From the NCBI GenBank assembly GCA_001414345.1, contig LLCB01000023.1, forward strand, positions 124,001 to 188,000: a stretch of DNA of 64,000 nucleotides. Reading direction: 5' to 3'. Positions 10,178 to 22,960 of the stretch are shown here, piece by piece; position 1 is the stretch's first letter, and each line of letters begins with the position of its first letter. The translations under genes and the position numbers were made by a program. The notes under the pieces were generated by a model that was given only the letters and a program-made list of their open reading frames with translations, was not told the DNA's origin and did not search any database. Source of the stretch: Hymenoscyphus infarciens. Taxonomy: Eukaryota > Ascomycota > Leotiomycetes > Helotiales > Helotiaceae.

Positions 10178-13100
10178 AATAGTATAGAGAGTAATAAACT
10201 AAGACTTTAAGACTTTTTTTATTTTTTTAGAAAAGAAGAAAGAGAGGAAAAAGCTTTATAGCTAAGCTTACTTAGAGTAAGTTCTTAAGCTTATAGTGTT
10301 TTAATTCTAGAAAATACTAGGTAAATAGAATAAGAAGTAATAGAGATTTATAAAAGATTTACTTAGTTACTAAGACTTAGAAGAGAGAGAAAAGGTTTTA
10401 ACTAGTCTTCTTTCTCTTCTATCTTAACTTTAGTAAAAATATATAGAAGTAAATAAGAAATAAGATTACTAAGTTAGAAGACGCTTCTACTACTTAGAAA
10501 AACTTAGTTATTATCTTAAAGAAGTTATAATATAAAGTAAACTTTAAGAACTAGTAATATCTTATTTATAGAATAGTAGTAAAGCTTAATAATACTATTA
10601 GATATAAGAGAATAGCTACTATATATTAAATAGTAGTAGAATTATATATAAAGTGTTTATTATCTTATTATATAAAATCTAGACTTATAATATTACTACT
10701 AAGTAAAGTATTTAATAAGATATTTCTAGAGTAACTTCTAATTCTTTTATCTTACTATTAAGCTTTAACTTATATTCCTAGCTCTCTATATTTAAATTAT
10801 ATAATTTCTCGCTTAAGAGTATTAAAAGTAATATACTACTAATCACTTCTTAAGTAATAAATATAAGCTATTACTATAACTTTAATAAACGACTAGATTT
10901 AATAAAAGCTCTATTTAAGCTACTAAAGTAGAATTAAGAAAGTATAGAATTCTCTTCTTATATAACGTACTTAATAATCTAACTTATTTCTATATAAGAC
11001 TTTTAGAGCTAGAGAGACTACTAAGAGAGAAACTTTCTAGCTTAGTACTTTAAGTTTAAAAAGATAAAATATCCGACTTTATAAAGTCTTTATTTAAATT
11101 TTTATTAATTTTCAGAGTAAAGTATTATTAAATTATTATCTAAATATCTGAAATTTAGAATTTTTAATCTAAATATTTCTAAATCTTAATAGTAGATAGA
11201 TTAATACTACTAGATAATTATTTGAAACTTTTATATTTAAGATTAACTCGTAGAGTAAGAAATAGAAAAATTATCTCTAGTTATTATGTTTTACTAGTAT
11301 TTAATATATCTATTATATATAGAATTAGAAGAGCTTTATTATCTATAGATATAAACTAAGATATTTCTAACTCGCTTAATATACTGTTTCTAAACTCTAA
11401 GTCTACGAGTTTATATCTAATACTAAGTAATAATACTACTAATCTACTTCTTTAATAAAGAAAATCAAAAATAGTATTATATAATAACTATAATAGAAGA
11501 TTCTAGAAGAGTAAAAAGACTCTCTTCTTTTATAAAAGAGTATTAGAAAGTGTCTATAATATCTTTTTAGAGTTAAGCTACGATTAACTTCTAGACTTAA
11601 GAGATAATATTATTAGTAAGATATTAAGAGATTCTACTATATTAATTATATAAGACTTTATATAATAATAATATATTTCTAATAAATATTATATTAGCTA
11701 TTAAGTCTACTTTAATACTAACTTACTCTTGATATTAGAGCCTATTTAGTTTATATTTTAAACTCTTAATCTATCTATTAAATCAAGCTAGTATAAGCTA
11801 TTTTTTATTTATTTATAAATTAAATTAATCTTTTTAAACCGAATTTTTATACTATTTAGTAACTATATAGTAAATTACTTACTAAAAAGAATTCTCTAAA
11901 AATATATATTAGTATATATATAATACTATTATAACTTTTTAATACTTACTCTAAAGAGTACTAGTATAATACTATTAAAATAATAAATATAACTTATAAA
12001 GTAGACTAATAATAAAGTCGCTCTCTTATTATATATATATAAGAGAAGAAGAATTAAAAAGTAACTTTTAAAAGTAATCTTAAAAACTAAGTATAAAGAG
12101 CTAATATTATATTAAAGTTCTCTAATATATTAAAGACTAGAGAGATAAAAAAATTAAAGTAGATCTATACTAAGAAGGATTATTATTAAGTTAAATTCTT
12201 ATATAAATTATTAGAAGCTAGATAAGATAAAAAGAGATAAGTAGTTACTTTATCTAATAATAAATAAGATAAGACTATAAAGATAAGTATAATTCTAAAG
12301 TTTAAAAAGTTATTACTAACTTCTACTTTTCTAGTAATATTCTAAGAAGCTTAAGTAGTATAAGACTTCTTTTCTCTAGTTTATAACTTACCTCTAATAT
12401 ATAAGTAATACTATTATTTCTAATAAGTTTATATTCTATAATAGTTAAGATATACTTAAGAAGATTTATAGATTACTAGAAAGACTAGAAGATAATAATT
12501 TTATTAATTCTCTCTTATATAGTAAGTCTTAATCTTAATAATAAGAGAGTAATAGAAGTAATAAGAAGAATAAGAAGGAAGAGATTAAAACTCGTACTTA
12601 GAAGTGTTATTATAAATTAGAAGAGGCTACTTAATATAGTATAATAAAGAAGAGAAAGAAGAGATTAGATATTAGATTAATAGAGAGTATTTTAAAGAGT
12701 TTTTAATTACTTAGTTTAGTCTTAAAGAATCTAATTATTTTTAAGAGTAAGAAGGAGGATATTAGTAATACTATTACTAGTTAAGTATAAGTATAAACCT
12801 AGAAGAAGAATTAACTCTTATAAAAGAGTAAGATATATCTCTTTAAGTATCTTAAAGATATTAAGCTTACTAATAAATATAAAGTACTCTTTATAAATAC
12901 TCTAAATAAAGTATATATTAAAAAGATCTAAGAATAATTTAATCTAGCTTCTTAGTTTTCTTAAAATAAGGAAATTAAGAAACTATATAATAACTTCTAA
13001 TATTTAGTATAGTAGTATAGCGAAAGTAGAGTTTCTAGTAGAAGTATTATAAAAGTTTATTTTATAGCTACTATATAAATAATATACTATTCTCTTATAT

Positions 13101-16100
13101 ATTATACTTAACTTCTCTTATAATAATTATTCTATATTTATTATATAATAGACTCTCTTTTTAAATTAGCTCTTTCTTTCTCTACTATTATAATATAGTA
13201 TATTTATTAAATATTCTTATCTTCTTCTTTATCTCTTTTATACTCTATATTCTTAATATTCTTAAGCTTAAATTTAGTAATCTCTACTAGAATATTATAG
13301 AGAACTACTAATATAGAAATAATAGTAGCTTAAGCACGTATATAGAATTACTAAGAGATATAAAAGATCTTAAACTAATTCTTAAAGTTATTAAAGATAT
13401 ACTTTAGACTCTATTTAGATTAGATTATTTTAAGGATTATTTTAAAGATTATAATATAATCTTAATTAATCTCTCTAATATAAACATATTTGTAGATTTT
13501 AAGAATTATTTAATAATCTTAATTAAGCTCTTACTAAAATAAATTCTACTCGATTTTAAGTAGAATTTAGATTATCTACTCTAAGTACTCTATATATCTA
13601 TATCTCTACGACTACTACTACTACTACTTACTATAGAGTAAGATAACGAAGAAGAGTAATACTACTTATAATTACTTCTTCTCTAGAGTCTTTTATTATT
13701 ATAATTATAATCTAAAAAGCGCTCTCTTAGTATCGACTATTTTAAGAGCTCTAAGTATATAAAAGAGCTTCTTAATTATAATAACTATGCTTATATCTTA
13801 TACTTATCAATTAGCTATCTTAGTAGAAGGTTATAAAAAGTAGAAGCTTATTTATAATTCATAGACGCGATATATAAGAGAGATGAATTATTATCTATAG
13901 AGATGTTTAGAAGTTCGGATTATTATTAATTCTTCTAAATAATCTAGGATTATTTAAAGCTAAATAATTCTAAAAAATCTTAAATAATCTCTAAAATAAT
14001 CCTCTCTAAAGAATCTAATCTAAATAAAGCCTTATATAATTATATAACTTTAAATAGTAAAGGTTAAAAAGCTCTTCTTTACTTTATAAGCTTTTATTAC
14101 TCTTTCTAAACTCCTAGAGATAATAGTAAGTATTTTAGTATAGTAGAAGATATATATTATAGCTTAGGAATATAGTGTCTCTAAGTATATCTTTTTCTAG
14201 TAGTATAACTACTACTCTATCTCTTCTTATCTCTATCTAAAGTATACTCTTTAATATTAATTCTACTTATTTAGAAAGTACTATTATAAATTATATATTA
14301 ATACTATAAGAGATAAGAACGTTTTATAAGAGATATTATAAGTAATTCTAAAAGCTAGCTTATATACTCTCTAGTAGTAATACTAGTATATAAGTACTAT
14401 TAATAGTACTAATATAATCTTTGAAGTAAAGTTAAAAGATACTTCTTTTATAAGTAATCTTCTCTACTATAGACGTACTTTTAGTTAGATTACATATATA
14501 TTATCTATAGAAACTTAGTTTTAAGAAGTATCTTATTACTTTATAATAAATATATTAAATCGTTTTTAAAGAGTATTATAATCTCTTAGCTAACTTTTAT
14601 ATAAATAGGTTAGTAATTATAATATAAAAGAAGATTATAAGCTACTCTTTAGTATCTATATTATAAGTAGACGCTAGGTCTAACTTCTCTATTAATATTC
14701 TTTATAAATAGTAAAATATCTTCTTTAATATATTAATATTATTCTTCGGTTATTTTAGATATTATAATAGTAATTCTACTACTTATTCCTCTTTATAAAG
14801 CTTTAAAGTATACTAAGATCTTTTAATAAAGTTATTCTTAAAATAGAGAGCTAATAATATAGCTACTATTACGCTAGTAACTATAGTATATCTACGATTA
14901 AAGATAGTATAGTATTACTATACTAAACGAGAAAGATATACGATAGTAATATTAGTATTATAAGATATAAATAAACTAAAGGTTTAATTTATAACTATAT
15001 CTCTAAAGATATATTTATAAATTAAGCTTTTTTATATAGGAGATTTATAAATATAGTACTAAGGCTTAAGTTAAGTAATTTAATTTATAAATAGAGGCTT
15101 TTTACTAAATAGATTTATAATTTAAAAGTAGATTTATAAATTAAATTAAATTAATTTAACTTTTATATAGAGATTTACGAATTAAGAGCGCGAACTAAAT
15201 AGGCTCTAAAATATTAGAATATATAAGATACTCTTACTAATTAAAACTTCTAGAAAGATTATTAATTATAAGATTTTTATCTCTAATATACTATTAAAAG
15301 ATCTAAATACCTCTTTACTAGAATAAGAGGCTCTAGAGCTTCTATTAGATATTATTTAAAATATATAAGACTAGAAGATATAAATAGTCTTCTTAGTAGT
15401 TGACTTTTTAAAGATAGTAATAATATTAAAAAAATAGATTAGATATAATTAAGATTCTACTTAGTATTTTATAGATAATTTTTAAAATTTACTTTATTAT
15501 CTAAGAGACTTTTATACTAAATATTTAGAAGAACTAGAACTATCTTAACTTCTCTTTAAATAGATTAATAAATATAAAGTAAATAAGAATTAATTAGATA
15601 AAGTAAAAGAGTTAATTTTTAAAACTCTATTAATACTCTCTAATTCTAGTTACTCTTAAAAAGGAACTTATAATAAAAACCAGAGATAAAACACTAACTA
15701 GTAAGAATATTCAAAGTTAATAAAGTGAAGAACTAAGACTAAAACCTCTCTAATTAGTAAGAAGTACTTATAGTAATAAATAATATCTTATCTAAGGCCT
15801 TAGTAGCCTTCTTAAGCTCTCTCTTCTTCTCTTTAAGCTAAAGCTTAGTAAACTCCTTCTCTATAAACTAAGGTAACTATTTATAATTAGAATAGATTTA
15901 AGATATAGTCGAGATTAAACTTACTAGAATATATATAGTATTCTACTCTATATAGTACTTATACTTCTTTAACTTAGTCTTCTTAAAGATATATTTATAA
16001 TCTCTATTCTAAGCTTTTATCTAAACATACTAACCTAGTAGACTTAGTAGATAACTAGAAGCGTACTAGTAGGAGATAGAAGAGGTATTTTACTATATTA

Positions 16101-17590
16101 GATTAGCTCTAAATTAGATTCGATTAAGAGAAGAAAGACTTACTTTTATATATATATATATATATTCTAGAAACTAGTTAGTATATAAGAATATATCTAA
16201 TTAGAAGATATTCTTACTATTTATATTATTTAGATAAAAAAGAAAGAAGAAGAGAAGTTAGAATTAAAGAGAAGTTATTTATTAAGATACTACTAATAAT
16301 AATAGCTAGCGCTTTATAATTATTATTTATTACTTAATAATTACTATTATAATAGATAATAATAGTAAGAATATAATAACTCTATAGTAGTATACTACTT
16401 TCTACTTAATAGCTAATAATTAGTCTCTTTTCTATTTATATTTATTATTAGATAGTAGATAATAGTAATTAAAGAGCTCTTATCTAGTAAAGAATAATAC
16501 TACTATCTATTAACTCTATCTTAACTACTAAGTACTATAAAGACAAATAATAGAAGATAAGTTATATTTCTTATAATAAATAGATAAATAATACTCTAGA
16601 CGTTCTAATACTATACTAAATATTAACTAAAGACTTAGAATAAGTCGTTTTTAAGAGAGAGAGATATAATCGCTTATTATTCTAAATTACTAGTATTTAT
16701 AAAACTACTAATATCTCTATACTAAGAGTATAGAGTACTAATACTTATATAACTAAAGATATTAAAGATATTAGAATCTAATATTTATATATAGAAGATA
16801 TTAAGATTTAGATATTATATATTTAGCTTTTTAGCTTTATTATTTAGTATTAGCTATATTAAGTAAGACTTAGTTATTATTATTATTAGACCTTAGTAGT
16901 ATCTAATCTCTTATATATAGATACTTCTATTTAAGATAATAGAAGGCTAATTTAGTCTTTTCTTTTATAATAGTACCTAGTATCTATATATATTATTCTT
17001 TTAAATATACTTCTATATATCTCTTCGATAGTCGTATATATTTTATATTATTATATTATATTATTATATACTTTAATAAGATTTAAAGAATAAGATAATA
17101 ATTTAAGTATTTAGTTATATTAGAGCTAGAGATATAAGATTAGAACCGCGTTCTACTAAATCACGTGAGTTATATAGCGAACTAAAGCGATATATCTAAT
17201 ATATTATTATTTAAGTTCTACTTAATATAATAATTATTAGTAACTCTCTCGAAGTTTTATTAATAGTATTAGTATCTAAGTCTACTTAATATTAAGAGTT
17301 TATTCTTAGAAGTCTTTAAAAATCTCTTTATTATATATAGTTATTAATTAAGTTATATTAAAAAATAAAAGCTATATATATATAAAGTTAATTATCTTAT
17401 ATATTTATCTAAACTAAATTAAGAAATTCTAGATACTTTAGTACCTTTATATACTAAGAAATATGACCTCTATTCATAAACTAAAGCATAGCCTAATTGT
17501 ATTATATAAGATTTAAGTATTATATTTAACGTATAGAGTATATTAGAGCTTATTACTAGTTTCTTTAACTATTACTCGCTCTTCTTAGTA
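10178..17590. repeat. RIP-degraded AT-rich block, right part
   Basis: About 7.4 kb of CpA/TpG-poor DNA with stop codons in every frame. Nothing can be read as a domain. It contains the heavily mutated LTR-like copy at 16,665-17,045. The change to ordinary composition near 17,590, just before the AT-hook gene's leader, is sharp. Confidence 0.85.
16665..17045 (+). mobile_element. LTR-like sequence, heavily RIP-mutated copy
   Basis: Preceded by a purine run (AAGAGAGAGAGA) and starting TATAATCG where the copy at 3,613 has TGTGACGG. The right half aligns with 3,750-3,902: GACCTTAGTAGTATCTAAT against GACCTTTTAGTACTATCCGA, then TTAGTCTTTTCTT and AGTACCTAGTAT in both. The differences are mainly those RIP makes. 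It is about 90 bp longer than the first copy because of extra AT-rich sequence in the middle. The two copies are in the same orientation but 13 kb apart with a gene between, so they are more likely two insertions than one element. Confidence 0.45.
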
Positions 17591-18003
17591 GTAATCAAAC
17601 AATAGAAAGTTTCTTCAGATGCTTAGGTGCGATGAACTATCATACGCTGCCTTCACTTATATTTTTTGTATATTATTGTACTATTTTGAGGTCAAAGTCA
17701 AGTGGTATTCGCTACTGCCACTTTTGCACCACCACAGATGCAGTACCGCCTTCCTCTTCAAGCGAGGAACGACGTCATCAGCCGCGTCTCGCGACGCGAA
17801 AAACTCAAAGGTGAGGAGAGGCGAAACTTCTACGGAGTACGACTCTCCACCCACATCCGTCCAGACATCAATTGACTGCATCTTCATCCTATTCTTTCAC
17901 ACCATTCTTGACAACTCAATCTCTACACGCGATTTCGGCAATTCAAGCAAACAAACATCCACGAAGGCAGCAAACATCATCACATCGTACGCCCAAACGC
18001 AAA

Positions 18004-18310
18004 GGTCAGTTCCTTTATTTGCTTTTCCCTGCGTTCTTGCTGGTATTTGTAGTTGGGCGGTTTTTGTCCTCACCTTCAACTTTGACTTGCGCGCAGCAAA
18101 ACTTCACCTCCAATTCACCCACACAAGCCACCCCTCTACCCCTCTACCCCTCTTTAACCATCCTCCTTCCCCTCAACTCCCCCCTCCGAATTTCTACCCC
18201 AGCCTCTTCTTTTTTACCTACAAAACTAGTTCTTTTCTGTTGAACAACTCCACATCCTTCAACTAACTTCGGTCCCAGACACCATCTTACTAAACCTTTG
18301 TCCCTTACAG
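18004..18310 (+). other. Putative 5' UTR intron of the AT-hook gene
   Basis: A GTCAGT donor at 18,004 and a CCCTTACAG acceptor ending at 18,310, 29 nt before the ATG, enclose a pyrimidine-rich stretch. This is inferred from splice signals only. A long open frame across 17,619-18,266 is better read as leader sequence. Confidence 0.4.
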
Positions 18311-18339
18311 AACCCACAACCACCTTTTAAACCGAAACA

Positions 18340-20217
18340 ATGGCAGGTACACGTGGCGGCAAAGCCTCCCAAGCACGCACACCTCCCACAACCAAATCCG
18401 AAAAGCGCTCTGCACCAGACAGTTCACCAACAAAGGGCGATGGCGAGCCCAAGAAGAAGCGCGGTCGTCCATCAAAGGCTGACATCGCGGCAAGAGAGGC
18501 ACGTCAATCACAAACTTCAGAGAATGGCGCGAACGGAGCTGATGACAAGATGGAGGGTGTCATCGCTGAAGCTACAAAGAGTGGTGATGCGATGGTGGCT
18601 CCACCAGCTACGAAGAAGAAGCGCGGCCGTCCTTTTAAGGCTGGTAAGGAGAAGTCACAATTGTCTGGCGAGGAGAGTATGGATGCAGTCAACAATAGTG
18701 GTGAGAAGAGTGGTGAGAAGAACGGAGACAAGGCTGATGAGATGACTGGTGTTGAGGTTGAGAAGCCTGCGCAAGAGTCCAATGGTCACACTGATGACTC
18801 TGAAGTCAAGAAGTCTCAAGAGCATACCAATGGCACCAATGGACTCAATGGCAGTTCTAGTTCTGCTGGCCCAAGTCAAGATACAATGGCAGAAAATCAA
18901 CTCACCACCGAAAAGAACGCATTTGACATGGTCAAATCAGGTCTCGATGAGGCCCCCAAGCCAGCCGAAAATGAGAAGGAGCCAGGGACAGCTCCAGACC
19001 AGACCAAATCAGAAGAGTCCAACACTGAAGAAGCCAAGCCTAATGAGCCGCTTCCTTCCAATGAGGCTGCTTCTGAGAAGGAACCAGAGGTATCTGACAG
19101 CAAAGACGTCAACGCCGCCCAAGCAGCAACTTCTGATGCTTCTCAGGAGACCACCAACCTTGAGGAAAAGAACGACACCCTCCTTGTTGATTTAGTTGAT
19201 GATTTCGGCGACGACATCTCTGTCAAAGATTTCGCTCGCCAAGAAGAAATCCCATCCTCCATCCTTGAGAAAGGCATCATCTACTTCTTCTTCCGCTCCC
19301 GCGTCAACGTCTCAGAGCCACAAGGAATCGAAGATGTCGCACGCAGCTACATTGTCCTTCGTCCTCTTCCCATCGGCGCGAAGATCACTTCAGAGACTCT
19401 CTCAGACGATGGCAACGCACGTCTCCTTGCCCTCCCAAAGAAGAAGTTGCCTCAAAGTGGAAAGGACAAGTTTTTGGTCTTCGTTGAGAAGAAGGGTGCC
19501 ACTGTCAAGGATTTGCGAGAGCAGTTTTCTGGTAACGAGTATGCGACTCAAACTTCTGGGTATGTTATACCGAACCACCATTATGAAACGAATCGTGACT
19601 AATTGAGATTCAGGACAAGTACCACACAAGCAGCCACCCCCTTCGCAGAAGGTATCTACGCCATCACCTCCACCGAACGCGAGTCCCATCTTGCATACCA
19701 TATCACCGTTCCCGAGAAGGTTGGCGAAATCCAGAATGAGCTCGGTATCAAGCAAAAAGGCAGTTTCATCGTTTCCGCCAAGAACCCCGAGAATCCTGGC
19801 CCTGGATCTGCTAATGCAGGTCTTGAAAACCCAGCCAAATATCCCGAGGACTTGCAAAAGAAGTTCCGCGGTTTGAAATGGATGCCTCTTATTCCCTCTC
19901 TGTTGAACTATGAGAATACCCAGTTCTTGGTCATTGGTGAGGCCGCTGGTCATATGGGTGGTGCGTTGGATGAGATGAGTGTTGATAAGAAGAATGAGGG
20001 TAAGGAGAAGCCTGAGGAGGAGGTTGAGAAGTTGGTTGAGGAGGTAAGTCTTATCTTTATTCTTGAAATCAATGGGATTGAAGCTAACTGTGCATGGATA
20101 CAGGATCATGACCGTATTGCTGCTCTTCAAGACGATGATCCTATCTTTGCGGATTTGGGACTGAGTGTCGGGGAGTATCCTAAGTTGAGCTCTACTTGGT
20201 CTGGTGCTTCCGTTTAA
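18340..20217 (+). CDS. AT-hook nuclear protein (conserved fungal family, sometimes named BTB-domain transcription factor)
   Basis: Three exons, 18,340-19,559, 19,614-20,043 and 20,104-20,217, give 587 residues; both junctions keep frame and have normal splice sites. Two AT-hook motifs, KKKRGRPSK at residues 38-46 and KKKRGRPFK near residue 90, indicate binding to the minor groove of AT-rich DNA. Residues of about 100-280 are acidic and low in complexity. The conserved part begins near DDFGDDISVKDFARQ and runs to the end, including a stretch GIIYFFFRSRVNVSEPQGIEDVARSYIVLRP in two halves. I recall this C-terminal family as conserved in ascomycetes, with some database entries called BTB-domain transcription factor, but no BTB fold can be seen directly. 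Intron 2 is 60 nt and has no stop, so retention would add 20 residues. The gene sits right at the border of the AT-rich block. Confidence 0.85.
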
Positions 20218-21819
20218 TTGATTTCACTGTCTCTTTCCTAGTCGTCTGTGGCATGGTTGGTGATACGAAATCATAATACGGGAGTAGGACAGGATACCCA
20301 AACACTTTACAAAATATTTCCAGAGGGAGGCGTTGCTTGGCTTGGCTTACTTGCTTTTATTGGCGTTTACTTTGAGCGTACATTTGGGAGTGGGAAGGAG
20401 TTTATGGATGGGCACGCGCCTAGACTGGATGATTCACAGGACTACAGTACTTTGACTTTGGTGCTTTATTTGGCACGCACTTGGTACTTTGATTGGTACT
20501 TTGATGGGTACTTTACTTGCATACACAGGGGAAGTAGTAGCGGATGGAAAATGTTAATTGATTGATGATGATGATACTTTGTACTTTGTATGGTGATTTT
20601 GTAGTTTTGTGACAAGGTGACTGAATCTGAGGGATGACTGAATAATGAATCTAGAATTGAATCACTGAATTAAATTCAAGCAGAGCTTAATACCACGGGA
20701 CCTTCAAACCTAAAACGCCCCCAGGGCTTTTTTTTCAAGATAAGTAAGTGAATTCTTGGAATAGTCTTCTAACGTAGTTCTTATGAGGAATCTTTTCAAA
20801 TGAAGGGTTGAAGTATAGTATTGAGTACACCTCCTTTACTTTCATTGTTCGTACTAGTTTGGGACAATTACTTTGTCCCACAAGGTTTAGAAGAACGTAA
20901 AACTCTAACCGTCTATTCTTCTAAACGTTCTCACATAATATTCTAACTTGTCACGAAAATTCTATGCCAATGGGAGGGGTGTACTCAGAGCAAGGCCCAG
21001 GACTCTTACCCTGGGTAACCCAACCCAGTGCAGCACCCACTATTGGCTCGCAAATAAAATCAATAATGGTGTCCGGGCCGAATTTCACGACACTTCTCTT
21101 CTTCGGCTGGGTAAAAAGTATAACTCGCTGAGGATCTAAAAACACATCTTCGGGTTATCTTTTTCGAGAAAGACGCTCTGATCTCCCGTCTGTACGTCTC
21201 CTTTCTCCGCTTCTGATGGCCCACATGCCAGTGCCAGCTCCAGATAAGTGACTTGACTTTTGAGCGTCAACCTTCAGGTCATCCCAGGTCGTTGGTCCCA
21301 TTTCGGTAGATAAAAGGAATAACTCGAAAGGAAACTACTATAAGTCCTCCGGTTATCTTTGATCCTCTATCGGCATCCTGACAAGCCCCAGATCCATCTA
21401 CCAGATGTTAATTCTTCCTGCGATTAACAAAGGGTCGGTCGGAAGATCAACGTAGAATCAAAATTGGAGGAGCTGATTCCAAACTTACCGATGGCTGGTT
21501 CTCTCCCCTTCTTCCCATGTTGAACTAGCGAAGTCTCGGTTACTGTCCTCGCCTCTACATTTCATACCGACCTCTCTCCCTTTCTTCCCAATGGTTGAAC
21601 CTACGAAGGGGGCAAGGCTTCGTAGAAGAGGCTGCTGCTTTCGACAGCTATACCATCTTCCTATCTCTCTTTACTGTGGACCTGGTCTGAGAGTTTGCGG
21701 GAACCCCGTGAAGGTTATTCTCGAATCTAGCTGTTGCTCGAAATTCGTTGTATGCCATTAGCTTGCCATGAACGATATAACAAAAAGAGAGCGTTTATCT
21801 GTTAGGAATCCTCTCTTAA
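20218..21819. other. Intergenic, 3' side of the AT-hook gene
   Basis: No supported gene. It holds a short tandem repeat around GGTACTTTGAT (20,480-20,520), two adjacent hairpins (20,860-20,926), and two imperfect direct repeats of about 45 bp around 21,486-21,532 and 21,563-21,610 sharing CTTCTTCCCA and TTGAAC. Confidence 0.6.
20860..20926. repeat. Two adjacent perfect hairpins
   Basis: The first is TGGGACAA (20,860-20,867) with TTGTCCCA (20,873-20,880), loop 5 nt. The second is GTTTAGAAGAA (20,885-20,895) with TTCTTCTAAAC (20,916-20,926), loop 20 nt. Both stems are perfect. They lie about 650 bp after the AT-hook stop codon. Function unknown. Confidence 0.7.
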
Positions 21820-22416
21820 CTAAGAAGGTAGTTGTTGGAGATAAAAGGCTTTCAGAAAGTAAAAGGACGACTTACCAAGGATGGAAAATCTTCTTTTTAT
21901 CTTATCCCACATATCTGGGAAGACCCCCTTGAAAATATTCTTGAAGCCGGTATAGAAACATCTGAGAAGTGACTGGAGAGATATCGGATCTCTGCCAGTG
22001 AAATGTTTTGACCTCCTAAGGAAGTACACCAGGCAATGTTTCGGGGGAGAGGCGAAAAGAAAAAATACCATGTTTCTACCTCTTGCCGCGAACCTTTCCC
22101 ACTTCTCTGCCGCTGCTCTAGAAGCATCGGCATTGATATTCGACCGTATGATCGGGCAAGGAAAGGGAGGTATATGAACCTGCTTTTTGTATTTTCCATT
22201 TTCCGGGGGAACTACTGCTGGTGCGTTTCTCAAACAGCCACAATCCGAGCATTGAGCTGGTTGAAAGCCAATTGCTGGAATTTGCGTTCCAGTTTTGCGG
22301 CCTTTTCTGCTACCTGCAGTAAATTCGCATGTGGGTTTTTGATGATTCCATTGAGAACTAACTGTAGGAAATGAGAGTGGAGGAAAAAAGAGGGTAGTTA
22401 CATATAGACTCTTCAT
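21820..22416 (-). CDS. Doubtful hypothetical protein or gene relic
   Basis: A 198-codon open frame on the minus strand. One part looks protein-like: CSDCGCLRNAPAVVPPENGK, then HIPPFPCP and NADASRAAAEKWERF. Candidate splice signals occur inside it (GTATTTTTTC to CTTCCTTAG, and a GTAAGT near 21,872), so the real exons, if any, are shorter. No family recognised. With the frame-broken sequence at 22,590-22,960 on the same strand it may be one decayed gene. Confidence 0.22.
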   Translation of the reverse strand: MKSLYVTTLFFPPLSFPTVSSQWNHQKPTCEFTAGSRKGRKTGTQIPAIGFQPAQCSDCGCLRNAPAVVPPENGKYKKQVHIPPFPCPIIRSNINADASRAAAEKWERFAARGRNMVFFLFASPPKHCLVYFLRRSKHFTGRDPISLQSLLRCFYTGFKNIFKGVFPDMWDKIKRRFSILGKSSFYFLKAFYLQQLPS

Positions 22417-22589
22417 CTGTCTTACAACCCTGTTGACGATAGGTAATGGAATGAGAGCTGGTAGCTTAGACAGTAACCGCCTTATAGCTCCTTTCTGTCA
22501 AAAGAAGTAGAATCATCTCAAAAAATGGGCAATAAAATTTTTCTACCTTCTACCGTCGAAACATGATTATAGAAGCACATAGTGCTTCA

Positions 22590-22960
22590 TTAAGTCAGCT
22601 TCTTCCACATTTTTTGAGAGTTGGGATATTCAAACATACTTTCGACGACAGTAAAAGGCGTTGAACCTCGCCACGACATGCTTGTAAAGAAGGACTTCAC
22701 ATACTTGAAAAGAAACCAGTTACTAGTAACACGGTCATCTTGTTCAACAGCCCATGTGGCTAAAAGACCTGTAGGCGTAAACGCATCTCCATCATTCTTC
22801 TTGTGAACAACATGCCCCTTCGGAAAATTTATCTGGAATAACATTCTATTCTCCAGAGGTAACCATGGCATCCCAGTAAGCCTTGTCATCTACGACTTTT
22901 GGCAATAGACCCCACTTCGCACCGGCCCACCCCTTTGACTAGCGCTTGCAACTGGAATGA
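22590..22960 (-). pseudogene. Possible frame-broken gene relic
   Basis: On the minus strand, frame one reads WAGAKWGLLPKVVDDKAYWD up to a stop near 22,847. An overlapping second frame from about 22,870 continues with protein-like sequence (INFPKGHVVHKKNDGDAF, then LLATWAVEQDDRVTSNWF) to a stop at 22,590. Composition in both pieces looks coding, and the switch would need a small indel or an unusual intron. Family not recognised. Confidence 0.25.

Noticed and set aside
3613..17045. A single 13-kb LTR retrotransposon bounded by the two LTR-like copies
   Set aside because: A spliced non-transposon gene and an intact TIR element lie between, and a purine tract precedes both copies, so both look like 3' LTRs of separate insertions.
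17619..18266. 215-codon plus-strand open frame before the AT-hook gene
   Set aside because: It overlaps the inferred leader and 5' UTR intron, has no domain, and is low in complexity with many Pro/Ser/Phe from CT-rich DNA.
19402..20130. 242-codon minus-strand frame opposite the AT-hook gene
   Set aside because: A shadow of the real coding strand; spans both introns without its own signals.
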